Shown here in pieces: positions 5,205 through 5,261 of a stretch of DNA of 5,261 nt. Both the position numbers and the translations under genes were made by a program. Each line of letters starts with the position of its first letter. Positions within the stretch are counted from its first letter, which is position 1. The notes beneath the pieces were generated by a model. That model searched no databases and was not told the origin of the DNA. It worked only from the letters and a program-made list of their open reading frames with translations. The DNA is taken from NCBI GenBank assembly GCA_050740235.1, contig JBOIDB010000102.1:1-5261 (forward strand), read 5' to 3'. The stretch comes from JACDCP01 sp050740235. Lineage in GTDB: Bacteria; Pseudomonadota; Gammaproteobacteria; Steroidobacterales; JACDCP01.

Positions 5205-5217
5205 GCACCCCGGGTGC
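5205..5217. repeat. Perfect inverted repeat just upstream of the hydrolase start
   Basis: GCACCC (5205-5210), one base, GGGTGC (5212-5217). It lies three bases before the ATG at 5201, so it covers the place where a ribosome binding site should be. It could be an operator or a small hairpin that limits translation. An overlapping second symmetry, GGGT-GCA-ACCC (5212-5222), shares the same bases. Beyond it, 5223-5261 shows nothing I can assign. Confidence 0.35.
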
Positions 5218-5261
5218 AACCCCCCTCGATCCGGATCCGCCCGCGCAGCGCCAGGGAACCG

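Noticed and set aside
1..5261. CRISPR array, transposase, attachment site or replication origin
   Set aside because: No regularly spaced direct repeats, transposase motifs, terminal inverted repeats or origin-like repeat clusters were seen on either strand.

Overview
The window is GC-rich, densely packed chromosomal DNA typical of a proteobacterium. The gene families and sigma70-like signals fit an alpha-, beta- or gammaproteobacterium, but I cannot name a genus. It holds five complete protein genes, the first 15 codons of a sixth that runs off the left edge, and one apparent gene remnant. Four complete genes and the partial one lie on the minus strand; only the glyoxalase-fold gene lies on the plus strand.

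Left to right: (1) Bases 1-47 (minus) are the start of an ArsR-type regulator. Its promoter is near-consensus: TTGACA, 17 bp, TATATT. It is sandwiched between two CAACCA-N2-TGGTTG palindromes, one covering the start codon and one covering the -35 box, which points to tight autorepression and a leaderless mRNA. (2) Bases 99-1298 (minus) encode a secreted lipoprotein of the M23 (LytM/DD-peptidase fold) family. (3) The gap 1299-1443 holds an intrinsic terminator that faces the plus strand, although no plus-strand gene precedes it. (4) Bases 1444-2481 (minus) encode a PLP-dependent cysteine synthase with a TTG start. (5) A 188-bp divergent gap follows. (6) Bases 2670-3053 (plus) encode a small VOC/glyoxalase-fold protein. 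(7) Bases 3103-4392 (minus) encode a HipA-type kinase with no HipB antitoxin gene beside it; sampled 60-base blocks are clearly lower in GC than the flanking genes. (8) Around 4534-4578 is a short segment whose minus-strand translation resembles an internal part of the M23 lipoprotein, apparently a remnant of a second copy. (9) Bases 4572-5201 (minus) encode an alpha/beta hydrolase of the KANL3/TEX30-like type.

The genes do not form one pathway. The ordinary content is a housekeeping cysteine synthase, a VOC protein, an envelope protease and a hydrolase. The parts most worth attention are the compact ArsR control region at the left edge, and the orphan HipA block with its lower GC and adjacent M23 remnant, which together look like an acquired insertion. 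I found no CRISPR array, tRNA, rRNA or insertion sequence.
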